From: Tenodera sinensis
Taxonomy: Eukaryota; Arthropoda; Insecta; Mantodea; Mantidae
Assembly: GCA_030765045.1 (NCBI GenBank)
Contig: CM060964.1
Span: forward strand, 170,384,219-170,448,218
Direction: 5' to 3'
DNA: 64,000 bases
The first letter of the stretch is position 1. The number at the start of each line of letters is the position of its first letter. Of this stretch, positions 44,453 to 56,724 are shown in pieces. Under the pieces are notes generated by a model, which was not told the DNA's origin, made no database searches, and worked only from the letters and a program-made list of their open reading frames with translations. The position numbers and the translations under genes are program-made.

Positions 44453-44488
44453 GCCCTAATGACCTAGTTGTGGACGGGTCCGTAAACA
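44453..44488 (+). ncRNA. LINE A 3'-terminal stem-loop
   Basis: gggccctaatgacctagttg continues tggacgggtccgtaaac: the stem GGGCCC pairs with GGGTCC (one G-U), then (C)GTAAAC and an ACTC-type tail. Equivalent structures occur at 17733 onward and, in the B lineage, at 12620-12660 and 34005-34050. This is likely the RNA element recognised by the LINE reverse transcriptase; that role is inferred from other LINEs. Confidence 0.6.
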
Positions 44489-44490
44489 CT

Positions 44491-44860
44491 ACTCACTCGC
44501 CTTCAGGAGTGGATCAGCTCATGCAATGGTCCCTCCCCTGGACTGACCTTTATCAGTGGATACGAACACAGATCCTACACAATAGCCAGGGGTTAACCAG
44601 TCGCGGCTTGCGTCACCCCCCATCCACCTACAACCCGCGCGTAGATTATCCATCAGATTGTTCAGGTAGGTATCAGGTGGGAGGTCAAACACAAACGTGG
44701 ACCAAAAAGTTGATTGGGCGTTTAGCGGATGCTCTCTTCCCCCTTTGAGGAACCCAATCGAGAGAATGGCTCGGGACCCCGGGTGCGCTAAACCGTAGTG
44801 CCTACCGTAGTTGGCCCCGGGGGGGGGGGGGTGGCTTTGTAGCTGGTTTAATGAATAAGG
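44491..44860. other. GC-rich repeat-like block of unknown identity
   Basis: The sequence is much more GC-rich than its surroundings and ends in a G run at 44818-44832. On the minus strand it resembles the 5' untranslated region of a LINE (ACTACGGTAGGCACTACGGT, CCCGGGGTCCCGAGCC), but no coding match follows. It could be a fragment of another element. The 105-codon plus-strand frame here (44431-44748) is unconvincing. Confidence 0.35.
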
Positions 44861-47800
44861 AACTACGGAAGCTACAGCGTTGTTTCAATATTAGTTGATT
44901 CTGATATTTGCATCACAGTTTTCACAAAGCCACTAAATTCCTGGCTGATAATGAAAGGTTTATCCACCATTTTCCTTTATGGTTTGTTAAATATTTTTCT
45001 ATGACTATTCACTTTTTCTTGTTTCATTTATTGTATTCCAAAGTAGATTTATTAACATTTTTTGAATTCTCTATTTTTCTAGTGTATGTTTTGGCCTTTT
45101 CATTCTTTAGATTTTGTAGATACTTAAAATTAAGGTTTACACTTGTTTTTATAATATACAGATGCTCTATTCTTGCAAAGGGCATACATTTCATCTTCAG
45201 TTTTAGTTGTACTAATTCAGTAGGTAGTGTAATTTTTTGCCTTATTACCATGTTAATGTTTGTTTTACTGCATAAGATAGTGTTATAATGTATGGTCTAA
45301 ATATATTGTGAAAAATTAATATATTTTTCATTTAATTCATTATGGCACAAGATTTGATTCCCAAATTTTGGTATTTAGCATATTTACCAAATTGCAAATA
45401 TTCTTACTATATATGTACAGTGTTTCCAATTTCCTTCTTCTGTCTCATATGGTGTGATATTAAAAAGAGCATATTGCACTTAATGGTTTGAAATGTGAGA
45501 ATGAATTATGAAGCAGGCTGTTCTTGAATATTGGATAAAACAGCATTGTACTTTAAATCATTTGCATATGCTCATGGTTTTATGTTTTGATATACATGTT
45601 AAAACCTGTATCAGTTTCTTTTGTATGAGCTGTATAAAGTCAGGGATAGCTACAATAGTTAAAGTGCATTGAGACTAGAGTAGTGTTAGCTGAGGTTGAG
45701 GGTAACCTATATGTCAATTTAAAACATTGAAATTGTGTATGAGTTGATACCTTGCTGTTTTAATTCCTTTTGCCTAAAACACTTTATTAATGTAAAATTT
45801 TAAATATTAATTTCAGTATTTTCTGTTTCATGGTTTGCTAGTATTACTAGGTTATCAGCATAGAGCAAAACAGGTTTTGTTGCTATTAGTTAGTCGGCAG
45901 TGCTGCTTACTATATATGCATTGAGCTAGAGACAGCACATCCATAGTAAATATACCACGATTTGTCATGTAAGTTTCTAAGATATAAACACACACTAAAC
46001 ACTTGAAAAGAAAAGTTCTCGCATGTATCAAACCAGGAGAAGTGCCTCCCTTTGTTGAAGCATTTCTGGTACCTGCTAAGGAAATTGGCCATTAAATGCT
46101 GTAGTTCCCCCTCAGAAGTGGCTGCAATTGCTTAACAAATGTTACCTCTAATTTAGTCTAAGGTGTGTTTTGTAAATTCTCTCATTTAGTCCCCCCACCT
46201 GAGAGACAAAAATTGCAGGAATTCAATTGGGGAGTTCTGTAGGAACACATGAGTCATAAATACTTTTTGGGGAACAGGGTGCCGGTATGCGAATAGAGCG
46301 ATTTCGCTTAACATAGTACTGCGTCAACTGACAAACTTGTGCCAGGTTTGCAACAGTTCAACTTGGGTTGCAACCTCACTTCACTGCTGGCCAGCTTAGG
46401 GCCGTGAAACCTATTCTGCTGTATGCTTATCACCTGTATAATCCCACTGCTCTTGTAGGTATGTCTGAAATACATATTAGCAACATCATAAATTACTGGA
46501 AGCTGATGATAGTATTATTGAAATTAAATTAAAAATACAGATATGAGTCAACGCATTACTCGGAACTTGTTTTAGAGGCTATTTTCCTCCATTATCATCC
46601 CAACATTAACTGATCCTGGGTGGGGAAGCTTACACTGTGCATCAGTGAAATTGTAAATTAAACAGAAGGGGCCAATTCTTAAAGTATTTCTGGTGCTGAT
46701 AGATAATACGGAATCGAAAATGGAAAATTACCTCTGTTCCATTTTGCAGTGATATATTTATGAAAATTTGAGCTAAGATGGGACATAGGAGTATTGCTGT
46801 AGTGGAGTGGAAATAGTTTTAATTGTAAAGAACTATTTATTCTAAGTTCTATGTCTTAGTTTTAACAGTAGTGAAAATTTTCTCTCCGCAATATTTTGAT
46901 TCTTGGTTGCTTGTTTTCCGAGACGAATGTGCTATAGGTTTTAAACTTAAAAGGCTACAGTCTACATCCATTTGTGCGGAGGAGGATTTAATCAGTTTTA
47001 TTTCTTTTGACTCAAATGACACAGAGTTATGTGAGCAGTGTTGATAACTTTTTGCTGTGCTTATGGGAAAATGACTTCTCGAAAAGGCAGGGAATAGTGT
47101 CGTTAATTTGAAGTGTCTTGCAAATTCCCCATCAGAAAAGAGCTTGCTTTTTTCTGCTATAAGTTTAGCAGCTTTATTGCTAGCATGTGTGATATTCCAT
47201 TGTGTCATATCCCTTGCTGCTATAGTACATGGAGTTTTATTTGGTGTTGTATTCCTGACAAACATGGAGTATTATGTTGTTCGGAATGGTTATTTCTGAA
47301 ATGTCTGTCTGTATTGTACCATGATAATACATTCAGCATTTTAGAGCATATCAAATAACATGGTTTACTCTCATGGAGCACAAAAAATTCTTCCATTCAA
47401 TTCAAAACTGAGCACTGGACATGTTTACGAGGTGCCACTGAATGTTTAATCACTACACATATACCGCTGAGCTGCCTGAATGACAAATGCATGCATGTGG
47501 TGGCTAATCTGCTTCAAGTTATGTCACTTTGTGCGGAGGGGGTTAAAGTAGTAGTATGCACCATGGTGTGCTGAATGACATGCCTGCTTTAGTATCATTT
47601 ATGGACTGCTTTGTTATTCACAAATGTTGAATGGTATTGATTGTGACCAAGTATAAACAGTTCAAATATGTAGATACAGAAGGAAAAAAGTGCCTTATCT
47701 TAAAGCTTGTTTCCATCATGACTTTCTTTTAAATTATAAAGCCTACCTTATATGCAGCTAACACATCTAGAAAAATGGTTTGTACCCAACTGAAGCATGT

Positions 47801-50800
47801 TTGATACTGCAACACTAAATATTAGTTATTAAAAGGATTCTTTAAAAGAAACCTCTGCATTACCATTTTGTGCAATATCTGAAAGACTTGACTACTTGCT
47901 TTGTAGTAAGAGGAAGCGTGGGCTAATGAAGTGAGCAAATATTAGTATTATGTATAAAATACTGTTCTCAGTTCCAAAATGTGAATGTAGTATCCTGAAG
48001 CATTTTCTTCATAGAAAGCTAATACTTGGGCAAAGAGGGAAATAAATGTGTTCTTCAAAATATTTTATGATAATGCAGGATGGTTCACTAATTTTTCAAA
48101 AGTATTCTTTTAAAGTAATTATCTTCTCTTCATACACTGATAGTATAATTTCAGGTTCGTCACATTATGTTGATAAGAGTTATATTACTTTTACTTATAC
48201 AGTTCACTTTATACTGATTTCATGATGTTTGACGAGTCACCAATTTATGAGCATTTGCTTATTTATTTTAGTGTTACGTGAAGCAAATAAGCCTAAATAA
48301 TGGGAACAGTTGTGTTGGTATACCTGCTGATTTAATGTCAGCTGTTCTTATAGAAAAACAAGAACTGTTTTAATGGCACTAGGAATAGACCGAAATCCGT
48401 CGTAGCCTATAGCAAAGACAAGTAATGTGATTGTAATCATTTGCACAGCATGTGTGCGTTTCCAATAAATAAAAATTAATGGCACTAGAGGACCGCATTC
48501 CAGGTAGTGTATACAGGGAAAGCTTTCAGGATACTGTCAAAATTATCTCGTTGAATGGTGATGTTAATTCACTGTAGAGGGAGGAATGCCCAAAAGGTAT
48601 CGAAATTGTAGTCCAATCCTAGTGTTCAGTCCTCTGTGATGGTAGCATGAATATAGAACGTAAACATAACACCATTATTTGTTATGCCCTTGTATTTCAC
48701 TCTGATTGCGACAAATTCAGCTTGTTTAGCTGTGTTACAGTTATTCACATGAGGAAGTTAGCTTATCCATGCAGGTGGCATCTCGTGCAAGTCTACTCCA
48801 ATTAAATCATACTATCGCTACATGAATTAGAGCCCAAAGGCATAAATGGGGAGTCTTAAAATACTTAAAATTACAGTTATTCTGAGGGGATTGTGTATCA
48901 TTCATGTTAGTGCACTTCATATTTCACTGAAGGTTTATCAAGCAATATTGTGGGTATCACTTTGAGAAAACTGGGTACATTGGGTTCTGACACTGACAAA
49001 AATTATAAGCTACCCTTACATTCGATACCTGGGTATTTTCAACTCTTAACCTACAGATCAACATTTTTTGGTTTATTGAGATGTAACTTTGTACACTCTC
49101 AGTATGGGACACCACAAAAATTATAAGCTACCTATAATTCTAAAAACCAACTTTATCATATTTTCAATTTCTTGTGCAGAAATCTGCTGTAAAAAATCAT
49201 ATGGCCAAAATGTTGTGCAATAGGAGTTGACAAAAATCATAGATTATATTACTATTTCCAAGAACCACCTTATCCTTACTCTGAATTATAATTAGGAAAG
49301 CTATTGTTACTCGATACTCTTGATACTTGGTGGTATCAAAGCATATCTAATACTTTGAGATTAACCTTCAATACTTTTTAAATGTTTTATTTTTGCATTA
49401 TTGAAAGTTGTTGCGTTTAACTTTATGCTAAGACAAAGAAAATCTTGGGAGTCGAGACTTCACATTGTTGCTTCGGACATGTCTCCAAAGAGTTGCTGGA
49501 CCTTTATTGCGTTTTCTGTGAGTGAATGAATGCAACATTCCATAGACTTTTCTAAATGAAAACATGAAAAACAAGGGAGAAGGAGTAGAGGTACTTGGTA
49601 ACATGCAGCGTTAAGTGAGTTGTGAATGAAACTGATTAGCTGACGCAGGAAATCACATTTTTGCAATAATCTGGCTTGGTGACCCACTCTCGACCGTTAT
49701 ATTTGCCTATTCACTGACCAGAGTCTATCAATCCGGCAGAGGCGATCAGAACTTGAGGCATGAGATCTTACAGCACATGGGAATATTTGGTCTTTTGATC
49801 TGTTAGTGTATTGCAGTTCAAACCTGGAACAATGATATCTTACAAGTATAGCTCACACAATTGTTTTAGAACACTGAAATATTTAAATGTAAGCTTTGAT
49901 GCAAGTCACTTAATCTGCCTGTGTTGGTAGTGTTATCTCTTTGTGATGTCGTCACCCCCTCAAGTATCACTGGACTGTTCATTGCATGCATGTGTACTTG
50001 GGGAAATGGAGGGAGCGCCAGACGATTCATACAACATATTGCATCAAGTAATACGAGAGATAAGCTCACTTAATTCAACTGACAGAAGGAGAGAAATGAG
50101 ATCCCGGCTCGCCAACTGCTCTCTGGGTGAAGGTCTGTTCAAAATTGAATCCACGAGCCATATATAGTATGAACCAATTTCCATAAATATTTTGTTTTAC
50201 CAATGTACAACAAGGTATTGAATAAAACGTGCGTGAAGTGTGAAACTATTTTGAAGCAGACAGTACTAATAACAGTATTGTGTAATATATGCAGAAAAAA
50301 ATTGTTGTCCGGTGGTAAGTAGCTCAATACAAGTTTAAAGCAGCAGTTATATTCACACACTGAGTCAGATTTACAGAACCTCTATTGAGAAAGCAATATA
50401 AGGGTTTCCTGTTGCTCTCAGAACATGATGCTCCAACACCTGAAAACGAGCTAAAGGAAAGAGGAAAAAAAATTGGCTATGTGCATTTATTCATAGAAAA
50501 CTACTAAGAACAGCATAAATCAGTGAAGAAACTATCTTCTGTGCAGCTTTTTATAAAGTGAGTATTGAGTATCAGTGCTTTAAAATCAGTATTGGTGTTT
50601 ATCTGTGCTTAAATATCACTATCAGCATTGTGAAATAGTGGTATTGCCTAGTCACTAAATTATATAGTTCTCAAAATTTTGAAAACCTACCCTCACTTTG
50701 TTTTCAACTCCTTATAGATAGAACTACACTACTTATTCAGCCAGTGCACTAATTTTTGCACGTGGGCTATAGGACTTGGATAAAATTACAGAGTGCCATA

Positions 50801-50814
50801 CAGCTTCAAAAAGC
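44861..50814. other. About 6 kb of intron with no recognisable feature
   Basis: AT-rich, low-complexity sequence with no mobile-element motif, tRNA-like box or convincing frame. Frames at 46849-47265 (minus) and 49943-50167 (plus) have no known motifs. Between 48950 and 49280 the phrase 'acaaaaattataagctacc' recurs (49008 and 49113), hinting at an old local duplication. Confidence 0.4.
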
Positions 50815-50847
<33 letters not shown>

Positions 50848-50850
50848 TCA
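50815..50850 (+). repeat. (CCCATA)n microsatellite
   Basis: About six hexamer units of tacccatacc type, giving an artefactual Pro-Ile frame. Confidence 0.9.
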
Positions 50851-52386
50851 TTCAATTGCAACCCCTTATGAACAAATTGTCACTATTTGACCAATATGAA
50901 CAAATTTTGGTAACAAACTTCTTTGGACTTCAAAAAATTACCTCTATCCCTATTGTTATTTTCATCTCTGTGCTTATAGAATCTAACAATGCATTGCCAG
51001 GTAATTGTGTAGAGAGAGAAAATTGTGTTTAGCTATCATTAGAAATCGGTGAACTGTTAATATTCTGATTTGTTAATTAAAAAATGTTTTTCTTGATGGT
51101 TGCAGACTAAGCACGTTTTCCCAAAGCTGAGTGGCTTGGTAGTGGGAAATCCTCATATTCACCAGCTTCTTCTATTTCACTGTAAATGTTAAGGATCTAT
51201 GGATTATGTGAAAAGTGTGTAGCCTTTATGCTATTAAATAACTATGGGACCTAAGCAAAGATACTAATTTTTAAAATATAACATACTGCAAATATCTAAA
51301 CCATTATTTGAACTTAAATGATTCATTCACTGTTAAACAATGCTCACAGGCCATGCAGCATTTCCACAACTTGAAAGACTCGCATGGGGAGGTTAAAAGT
51401 CGGATGTTCTGTCAACTTTCAACTTTCCACATCCTTTAATGTGAATATCAGGAATTTTTTCATCCATTATTAGTAATAATTGGGGCTGTACAAAATTACA
51501 GTTTAACAGGATAGAGGGAAGAGTTCACCGTAAAAAATGTTGCATCATTTAATGTAGCAATTAAATAAGCAATGAAGGGAAGTAAGTTAATTCATCCAAG
51601 TTGAGGCCACCCGTGCAATGTTGGGCAGCCAGCCAGCTAGCTAGTAGTATTTTTCTAAGCATTCAAATTTCTGGTATTGGAGTTACACATTTTGATATCT
51701 TATTTGTGTTTTTATACAGCATGAGACAATTTATCAGGCTCTTCAGTACCAATATGATTCTGCTATCTGCAATTATATAAAGTGCCTTAGACCACTGCAG
51801 AACCTAATGTGGAAACCTTAAAAATCTAATGCAACACTGCAGTGCATATCTACATCAGTCACATCCGTGGAATAGTGGAATAATTTTCCTCATCTCGATG
51901 TCACTATTTTAATGAGAACATCTAGAAATGTTTGTTTCATGCCATCGTGTGTTAACATTCTACACTTGAACTCTTAAGGTGCTTTTTTTCCCATTCTTTT
52001 CCCCCTCCTCCTGGTTCTGTTACTGCTCTTCCTCCTCCTCGTTCTTGTTCTTGTTCTTGTTCTTCTCCTCCTTCCTTTTCGTTATTCCTACTTCTTTCTC
52101 CTTTTCCTCTTCCTTCTTTTGTGGATGCGTGACTATTTGTGTGTGGCAACTTTCCATTAACTCAGCTTCGCAACAATACAAATGTGATTTTTGGTTACAG
52201 ATTATCAATTTCACTCAGTCCAGAATAGGTGGGCCAGCTGAAACCTTAAAATATGCATAATGTCATAATGTTGAAGTATGAAATAACAAACCACAAGATA
52301 ACTGCTTGAACATAGAGGCAGTTCAGTGTTCCTCAATCTGCATCTACTGCAGTTGCCATTATTTTCGTTTTAATTATTTCTTTAAA
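50851..52386. other. Intron sequence; pyrimidine-rich tract at 52003-52118
   Basis: No gene seen. The tract contains repeated CTCCT, TTCTTG and TTCCTT motifs and gives artefactual Ser/Phe-rich or Glu/Lys-rich frames. Confidence 0.5.
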
Positions 52387-52468
52387 AGTAAAACTTAGAT
52401 TTTACAAGTGTATAAATGGATTTTGAGAGTAAAACTTAGATTTTACAAGTGTATAAATGGATTTTGAG
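52387..52468 (+). repeat. Perfect 41-bp tandem duplication
   Basis: The unit beginning agtaaaacttagattttaca occurs at 52387-52427 and again at 52428-52468 with no difference visible. It lies about 100 bp upstream of the second PHD exon acceptor. Confidence 0.9.
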
Positions 52469-52571
52469 ATGTGTATGGTTGTCTAAAAGAGTGCTGTTGT
52501 GAAGCAATTCTGTAAGTTACATGACTCTATAGCAATATATTTTGAAACTAAGACGTATTTCTTGTTTGCAG

Positions 52572-52783
52572 ATGTGCTTATTAAGTTGCTATGACTGTGA
52601 TCGAGGATACCACATTGGATGCTTGGAGCCTCCAGCAGAAAGAAGGCCAAAGGCACCTTGGCGCTGTAAACACTGCTTAGCAAGCCATGGAGCGAAAAAG
52701 GCGAAGAAGTTAGATGTTGCTGGAACTGTAGTTAAAAAGTACTCCAAAGTGCGGGAAAAGAGCAGGGAAATTAAGAACTCTAG
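52572..52783 (+). CDS. Exon encoding the second PHD finger of the KAT6/DPF-type protein
   Basis: The 212-base exon runs from a TTGTTTGCAG acceptor to an AG|GTGTGT donor, entering in phase 0 and leaving with two bases of a codon. It encodes MCLLSCYDCDRGYHIGC, then LEPPAERRPKAPWRCKHC: the CxxCDRGYHxxCLxPP...PWxCxxC signature of the second finger. It is followed by a basic tail (KKAKKLDV...VKKYSKVREKSREIKN). Appended to exon 19362-19589 it completes the double PHD module with DPF/KAT6-like spacing. The Lys/Arg-rich tail is compatible with KAT6, but the MYST acetyltransferase domain is not in this window. Alternative: a d4-family (DPF) protein. Confidence 0.85.
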
Positions 52784-53476
52784 GTGTGTTACCAAATTTG
52801 GTCATAAGAAAGCTACTGGTATGATAATTTAAAATTATATCTTATGCAATGAATTGTTCATTATTTCATAAATGGTGTTCATGGAAAGGTGTTGCATTCT
52901 AATTGCCAAAGTGCATAGGTTCATTTATATGCATGTTTCTCTGTGTTCAAACATTGCTCTACAGGGAATCTCTTCTGTGCTGATACTTTCACTTCACAAA
53001 TTTTACAGTACAATATTCTGCCATCACTAGAAAATATGGTGTCATGATGATTTCTAACTATCCCAGCTGTTTCAATTTCAGTTTTCCATTTTTACAGTTA
53101 ATATAATATTACACAACATATTTCCAGATTTCCTGGAAATATACACTATTAGCATCAGACAATAGCTCATGGGACCTGATCTACTTCCCTCTTTTTGTCT
53201 CTTGGTATTTATTATGTCCTGCATATTCTTTATTCCATTCATACAAGTTCCTCAAATGTTTTTGTGACTTGAATGTGTCATTTAATTGTTTGTGCAACTT
53301 TCATACATTGATATATAGAAATTCTTTTACTTTTAAGATGTTTAAGTACAACAAAAAGCCATAATAGCCTAAAAGAGATGGGGGTGGGGGGGGGGGGGGG
53401 GGGAAAGCTTAAAATAGTCAACAGAAGCCAAAATAGGCAAGAAAATAAACACTGGGCTTAGTGTCCCTAAATTTAA
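52784..53476. other. Next intron, start; G-run near 53383-53403
   Basis: No coding feature. A run of about 20 G bases (53383-53403) interrupts otherwise AT-rich DNA. A TTAA at 53473-53476 marks the boundary with a piggyBac relic. Confidence 0.5.
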
Positions 53477-54110
53477 CCTCTTGAGTGCTATGGATGTAAA
53501 ATCACGTCCATTTAAAATGACGGGTAAGCGCTATGGGCGTGTATACACGTCTTGAGCGTTTGTGCATTTAACCCTTATTTATCCCTTATCTAACTTGACT
53601 TATTTTAATTTTCCCTTTATGAAACATTTAAGTAAATTCTATATACTTTACTGGCTTACCGTTTTAATGTTCCTTCTGCAGTGATATGCCTCAAAACAGC
53701 GATAAACACACAAGGGCACATCTCCACATTCGCGAATTCCCTTCTTGTGGCACACGAAACACTTTCGAGATGGGCGGGACTTCTTTGCTGTTGGCGGTAT
53801 CCTTTTAGGATAATGTTTTCCTTGAAGTCTGAGGGGTGCAGGGGTTCTGGATTTTCTACCCCCAGTATGAAGAGGTCTCTCAACGTGGTATTGTTCAATT
53901 AGGCTGCGAGCTATTGATAGTCAGAAGTCCAGGTAAATCATTGTCTTGTGTGGGTTTAGAGCTCTCCAAATTACCAAACAATTGTATATGGTTATATCCA
54001 GCTGGTGTAAAAACACCTTTTTATACCACTTCTCCCTTCAGCTACAAGCAGGAAAGTAATCTATGTATTTCAACAAAGAAAGAAACGGAGCCTGCTATCC
54101 AAGTTATGAA
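53477..54110 (-). mobile_element. piggyBac-like transposon relic, C-terminal half only
   Basis: TTAA (53473-53476) abuts an end-like sequence cctcttgagtgctatggatg with internal inverted motifs (aaaatcacgtcc, gtatacacgtc). On the minus strand the transposase C-terminal half follows: KWYKKVFLHQLDITIYNCLV, IYLDF...SIARSLIEQYH, RKSRTPAPLRL, then KRIPPTAKKSRPSRKCFVC with HKKGIRECGDVPLCVYRCFE and AYH. This matches the end of piggyBac/PGBD-type transposases, including the Cys-rich terminal zinc-binding domain. Several frames are needed, and the DDD catalytic core and the opposite terminus are not recognisable. Confidence 0.8.
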
Positions 54111-54861
54111 ACATGCGTAAGGAAAAGTTGCTGATGACTCACAGACCACGCATACACTAGTGCTTTATTTCACACTATGCTTTGTTTTGCTGATGCACAG
54201 GCCACACATACAATGGGTCGATTACTGTTTCTTTCAGAGAACTTATATTACATGCAGTCGACAGAGGAAAGTTAACTTTTCACCACAGTGAAACAAAATA
54301 GTGCCATTTCAACGATTTGTAACTGCAGCTCTACTGTGCTGATGACGTATATGTATGCTGCAAATAAGAAGTTTTATACCAGTTTTTGTTTCATTAAAAT
54401 TACTTAATATTTATGCAAAATACAGCTGTGTATTTACGAAGCACTTTTGGCGCATTTAACAATTTAAATGCCTTGTGCTGGATATTGGCTAGCAGTTAGA
54501 TCTTGAATATATCCACTCAAATAGAAAAGGTATTTTGCATAACTTCCTGGCTCTAGTTATGAGCCATGTATGTTTTCCGCTATTAGCAATGCCCTAGCAT
54601 CATGAGAAAAAAGATACAAGGTCATTAAAATCTGAAGGCCATTATTACACTTGTGTGTAGGAAAAACAGATCAAATAAGTGTTTCGTGTTCTGAATTATT
54701 ATTTGTATATATTTTAGATGTAGTTTTGTATCTCAAAACTAATTGTCGAGAAAGAATAGTCTGTGAACTAGATATTTTCCATTTAAAGTATTTCTCCAAA
54801 TAAGCAGGCTTTCTTCTGATCTATAGTTGTTATTTTAACCATTTCTTTGTGGCTTTCCTGT
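54111..54861. other. No recognisable feature
   Basis: Probably includes eroded remains of the piggyBac element on the left. A near-repeat of 'ctcacagaccacgcatac' and 'gcacaggccacacatac' lies at 54137-54210. Confidence 0.35.
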
Positions 54862-54875
54862 CATCCTTATATAAC

Positions 54876-55218
54876 ATTACCTTGTGGCACAGCAAACCAT
54901 CTCGGCCAAGGCCTACCATCTGACTGCTGCGTCCCCCACCTTTTCCCACCACAGGCACCATAGTGGGGTGTAGTACTGGAGGTAGGACGTGGTCAGAATC
55001 CTGATCCCTCCTGGCTGCTTATGCGATCTTCTCGACCGGAGGTCACTACTTTTCAATCAAGTATCTCCTCAGTTGGCCCCTCAGGGAGCTAATGAGACTG
55101 AGTGCATGTCAGACCAGGTCTCCCAGCAGGAGAAAATACCCATGCCAGTACCGGGAATCAAGCTGGGGCCCCCCACTTGGTAAGCAGCAGTGCTACCACC
55201 ATGCTATGGGGACGACCC
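54876..55218 (-). mobile_element. tRNA-derived SINE with 14-bp target duplication
   Basis: catccttatataac flanks the element at 54862-54875 and 55219-55232 exactly. On the minus strand it begins GGGGTCGTCCCCATAGCATG, with A-box-like TAGCATGGTGGTAGC and B-box-like GCTTGATTCCC, followed by a ~270-bp GC-rich body. Its head resembles the 16840-16999 SINE ('TAGC(A/G)TGGTGGTAGC'), but the body is different or longer. Confidence 0.85.
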
Positions 55219-55232
55219 CATCCTTATATAAC

Positions 55233-56640
55233 TAATTTATCTAATAAATAAGTTGAACATTTCAAATGTAGTTAAATAAAAAACTAACCTTGTACCCTCA
55301 CTTGTTATTTATGTGTAAAATATATTCAGTGAAACTGTTTACACCCATTGTTGACTTAACCTTACAGAATCCAGATAGCCTGGTATGACTCGCATCTTTT
55401 TTTCCAAATATGTCACACGGGAAGTGCAGAAGTGAACCTTGAACTGCTTCGTAAACAGATTGTGTACTGCAGCAGTGCAGAACTGTTTTTCACCAGGACA
55501 TTTTGTGCATTCTTTGCACGTGAGATGGAAGTGACAGAATTTGCATGGTTGAAAGCTACTTAACTGGTAGATACAATGGGGGAGTCTTATCATTACGATA
55601 TTGGCCAGTGTGTGAATGATTTTCTTGTGAGCAATATACGGAAATTATTATGGAGCTAAATTGTGTTAACTCCACTATGTTGGCCTTAAAGTGGCTATCC
55701 TAATTTAAACACTTAAACCTATCAATTTTCGTTGCTTCTAAATTATTTTTATGTATCAATATAACAGGCTCCTCCATGTAATCTGTTCTTCCTAAAAGCT
55801 CCCAGTGTTTATCCTATCAATTTAATACATTGTATTTCTGGCTCTAGTAACCAATGTTCGCAAAAACATATGTGCATTATTAAGAAATGTTTTTCTTGAA
55901 GCTCCAAAGTTTGAGCTAGTTCCTATGGCATTCTACATTCTGATAAGAATATTCAGTATTCCCCGTTGGTTAAATTTTTAAAAGTTTGCTTTATTTGGTT
56001 CAGTTTGCTTTAGTTCATCATATCATTTATAATTGAATTGACTGTTTCAGCTACATCACCATCTAATGAATCTTTGGTTCCTATTATTTAATTACTTAAT
56101 GGCTTCCCCTAAAGGGCATACGAAATAAGGCACACGAGTATCTCCAATCCCTAATCAGCTATAGTGCACTATTGCTGGAGCATATTGCTATGCGAAAGAA
56201 AGAGTGGGGAGATCTGCATATGCAGCGAAGGCGGTGAAGGATTGCAAGGTGCCAAATTAAAACCAGTCATAACAATTTCTCTCTCTTTAAAACTAGACGA
56301 TAGCTCTTTAATCCTATAATTTGCTTCAAATGTACTTGTAAATTCCTCCTCTAAGCAGGGAATTTTCACCCGTGATCTATTGTTGCAAGGGAGTTTACAT
56401 CCTTCAAGCTGAAAGTTGGGCCTATGTGATATAAAAATTGAAATTCTGGCTTTTTAATTTTTATTATATCCTATTTAGTACTATCTATTCATTCTAAGGT
56501 TGATCCGCACGAAACTGACAGCAGGTGGCCAGTTCACAGTTATAATGTATCCTTCTGCCATTCGCGCCAGAAATACTGTCAACCATGTGGTGAGTTCATG
56601 CGATACGTAACAGAAAGGATACGATCCCTTATTCCGTCAA
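55233..56640. other. No recognisable feature
   Basis: AT-rich; the short minus-strand frame at 55339-55593 is Cys-rich by chance and I see no domain. Nothing else stands out. Confidence 0.35.
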
Positions 56641-56724
56641 TTTAAAGAGTGACTAACATGTAACTAGAGACGATAAGATTGATAGTCACAACAAAATAAA
56701 CGATGCACATGTCATAATTATTAC

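Larger units (their letters stand above)
37930..44490 (+). mobile_element. LINE A, I-clade-like non-LTR retrotransposon, near full length but decayed
   Basis: Order on the plus strand: GC-rich 5' region (about 37930-38450), ORF1/Gag with CCHC knuckles (38566-39010), endonuclease (39426-40090), RT (40589-41440), RNase H (42090-42480), Cys/His C-terminal region (42650-42890), a mariner insertion (42891-44188), then a 3' UTR ending in the stem-loop at about 44453-44488. All modules of an autonomous I-clade element are recognisable, but stops and frameshifts occur in each. The 5' boundary next to LINE B is approximate. Confidence 0.8.
19590..52571 (+). other. 33-kb intron between the two PHD exons
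   Basis: The donor is GTATGT at 19590 and the acceptor is TTTCTTGTTTGCAG ending at 52571. Both flanking exons are in phase 0, and joining them gives the expected 11-residue spacing between the last Cys pair of finger one and the first core Cys of finger two. The intron hosts a nested DNA transposon/LTR pair, a duplicated SINE, two LINEs and a mariner. Confidence 0.75.

Noticed and set aside
51952..52260. Glu/Lys-rich and Ser/Phe-rich frames
   Set aside because: They come from a pyrimidine-rich tract in the intron just upstream of the second PHD exon; no domain and no splice support.
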